Source: Clostridiaceae bacterium (GTDB taxonomy: Bacteria > Bacillota_A > Clostridia > Acetivibrionales > Acetivibrionaceae). Taken from it: a stretch of DNA of 7,894 bases. A model generated the notes under the pieces. That model saw only the letters and a program-made list of their open reading frames with translations. It searched no databases and had not been told where the DNA came from. Numbering within the stretch: position 1 is the first letter of the stretch; each line of letters starts with the position of its first letter. This document shows positions 6,704-7,894 of this stretch, piece by piece. A program made the translations under genes and the position numbers. The stretch is taken from contig JAAZCB010000379.1 of assembly GCA_012513545.1 (NCBI GenBank), positions 1 to 7,894 on the forward strand, given 5' to 3'.

Positions 6704-7867
6704 TTATACCAAACAACCGTTAGCTACTGCCCTTACCCGAAGATGATGTTTCTCTTCCATATTCGGGTCCATTTGATGCATATAAACAATTGAAAAGCCT
6801 TCCTGTGGGTCAATGGATAAATATGTCCCCAGCATTCCGGTCCATCCGAATTCCCCAACAGTTCCGTTAGAATGCCCTTGTGCTATGTTCATCAAGGTCC
6901 TGACTCCCAACCCATAACCGTATCCTGCAAGATATGAGGTGGTGTAATTCTTAAGCTGTTCTTTATTTAGATGATTTGAGCGCATCAGGTCTATAGTCTT
7001 TCTGCCTATGATTCTGTTTCCGTTATAGATTCCGCCATTGGCTAGCATCTGAGAAAACTTAAGGTAATCGTTGACAGTAGAATAAAGCCCTGCACCTCCA
7101 CTTTCATAAATAGCATCCGGCTGATGGAATTCATCCAGGGGACCGGGAATCTTCTTCATTGCTCCACTTCTTTCCTTCCTGTAATATGAAACCATCCTCA
7201 ATTCATTTTCATCATGGAAACGATATCCGGTGTCTTTCATCCCAAGAGGGTCGATTATTTCATCCTGCAAAAACTGCCATACGGTTTTCCCGGAGATTAT
7301 CTGGATCAAAGCAGCTATAATATCATGTCCGTATCCATACACCCACTTGGTACCCGGATCGAACTCGACCGGAACGCTGCCCATAGCCTTTACCTCAGTC
7401 ACAATGTCATACTTACCATGCTTTTTCTTCAATTCATCCTGTACTCTCGCCATTTCTTTTGCTGTGGGTGATACACCATCAAAATATGGAAGACCCACTG
7501 ACATAGTAAACGCGTGCTTAATGAGCATAGGGTTTTTGGATTTTCTTACATGAACAGAGCCGTCAGGCTCCTTAACAAATACCTGGGTATCCCTGTATTC
7601 CGGAATATATTCATATATTGGCTCGTTTAATAAGAATTTTCCTCTCTCAAAGAGTATTAGTGCTGCTGTGCATGAAATCACCTTTGTCATGGAAAACAAG
7701 CGGTAAAGTGTATCTTCTGTAACCGGTCTTTTCTCCTCCAGATCAGCATACCCGTAATATCCCTGATATAAGGTTTTCCCGTCTTTTGCGACTGCACAGC
7801 TGCAGCCTGGCAAACCATTGTTTACAAATTCCTTCAATAATGTCGACATATCATCAAATCTGGCCAT
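6704..7867 (-). CDS. Beta-lactamase-fold serine hydrolase (class C / family VIII esterase group)
   Basis: The 387-residue product has the order of motifs of the class C beta-lactamase-like serine hydrolases. The SxxK motif is SMTK at 59-62, giving S59 as nucleophile and K62 as partner. The second motif is WVYGYGHD at 175-182 with Y177 as probable catalytic Tyr; the usual Ser after it is Gly. The third region FGWTGMLGTYLSIDP (340-354) takes the place of KTG with the W-x-G pattern common in esterase-like members. DPLGMKDTGYRF (206-217) and GGAGLYSTVNDYLKFSQML (257-275) are also family-typical. There is no signal peptide, so it should be cytoplasmic. The ATG at 7867 has AAAGGAG 9 nt upstream. 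It probably cleaves a small ester (for example an acyl group on an imported oligosaccharide) rather than an antibiotic, but the substrate is unknown. It is co-directional with the transporter, 205 bp upstream, and may or may not share its transcript. Confidence 0.88.
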   Translation of the reverse strand: MARFDDMSTLLKEFVNNGLPGCSCAVAKDGKTLYQGYYGYADLEEKRPVTEDTLYRLFSMTKVISCTAALILFERGKFLLNEPIYEYIPEYRDTQVFVKEPDGSVHVRKSKNPMLIKHAFTMSVGLPYFDGVSPTAKEMARVQDELKKKHGKYDIVTEVKAMGSVPVEFDPGTKWVYGYGHDIIAALIQIISGKTVWQFLQDEIIDPLGMKDTGYRFHDENELRMVSYYRKERSGAMKKIPGPLDEFHQPDAIYESGGAGLYSTVNDYLKFSQMLANGGIYNGNRIIGRKTIDLMRSNHLNKEQLKNYTTSYLAGYGYGLGVRTLMNIAQGHSNGTVGEFGWTGMLGTYLSIDPQEGFSIVYMHQMDPNMEEKHHLRVRAVANGCLV

Positions 7868-7894
7868 ATTTCATAACTCCTTTAGTAAATTACC

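Noticed and set aside
7214..7553. Two overlapping plus-strand frames
   Set aside because: Both are antisense to the serine hydrolase gene across its conserved region and overlap each other; neither has a start signal or domain.
6704..7867. Considered an antibiotic-resistance beta-lactamase
   Set aside because: No signal peptide, a W-x-G third motif instead of KTG, and a sugar-utilisation context favour an esterase-like hydrolase.

Overview
The window is AT-rich, and every convincing gene lies on the minus strand, so transcription runs from high to low coordinates. The gene content is a CE1 feruloyl-esterase-type enzyme, a GH8 exo-oligoxylanase, an LplABC-type oligosaccharide importer without its own ATPase, and a beta-lactamase-fold serine hydrolase. 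Together with purine-rich ribosome binding sites, this points to an anaerobic, plant-cell-wall-degrading Firmicute of the Clostridium/Ruminiclostridium kind. That assignment is inference from family resemblance; there is no rRNA or other phylogenetic marker here.

Layout in transcription order: (1) 7867-6704, a serine hydrolase of the class C beta-lactamase / family VIII esterase group with no signal peptide. (2) 6703-6499, a non-coding AT-rich segment packed with palindromes, probably the promoter/operator of the transporter. (3) 6498-4789, a sugar-binding lipoprotein. (4) A perfect 14-bp stem-loop at 4704-4740. (5) 4662-3691 and 3678-2761, two membrane permeases 12 bp apart. (6) 2715-1585, a cytoplasmic GH8 reducing-end xylose-releasing exo-oligoxylanase, 45 bp after the second permease. 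(7) 1584-495, about 1.1 kb with no convincing gene, holding hairpins, a possible REP-like element and short open frames that look like gene debris. (8) 494-1, the first 164 codons of a secreted CE1 esterase that runs off the left edge.

A coherent reading is a xylan-utilisation locus. The secreted esterase removes feruloyl (or acetyl) groups from arabinoxylan outside the cell. The lipoprotein and two permeases import the released xylo-oligosaccharides, powered by a shared ATPase encoded elsewhere. The cytoplasmic GH8 enzyme then removes xylose from the reducing end. The serine hydrolase may strip ester groups from imported oligosaccharides, but its substrate is unknown. The most informative non-coding signals are the nested palindromes upstream of the binding protein and the stem-loop separating it from the permeases. 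I found no clearly new defence, mobile or RNA system.
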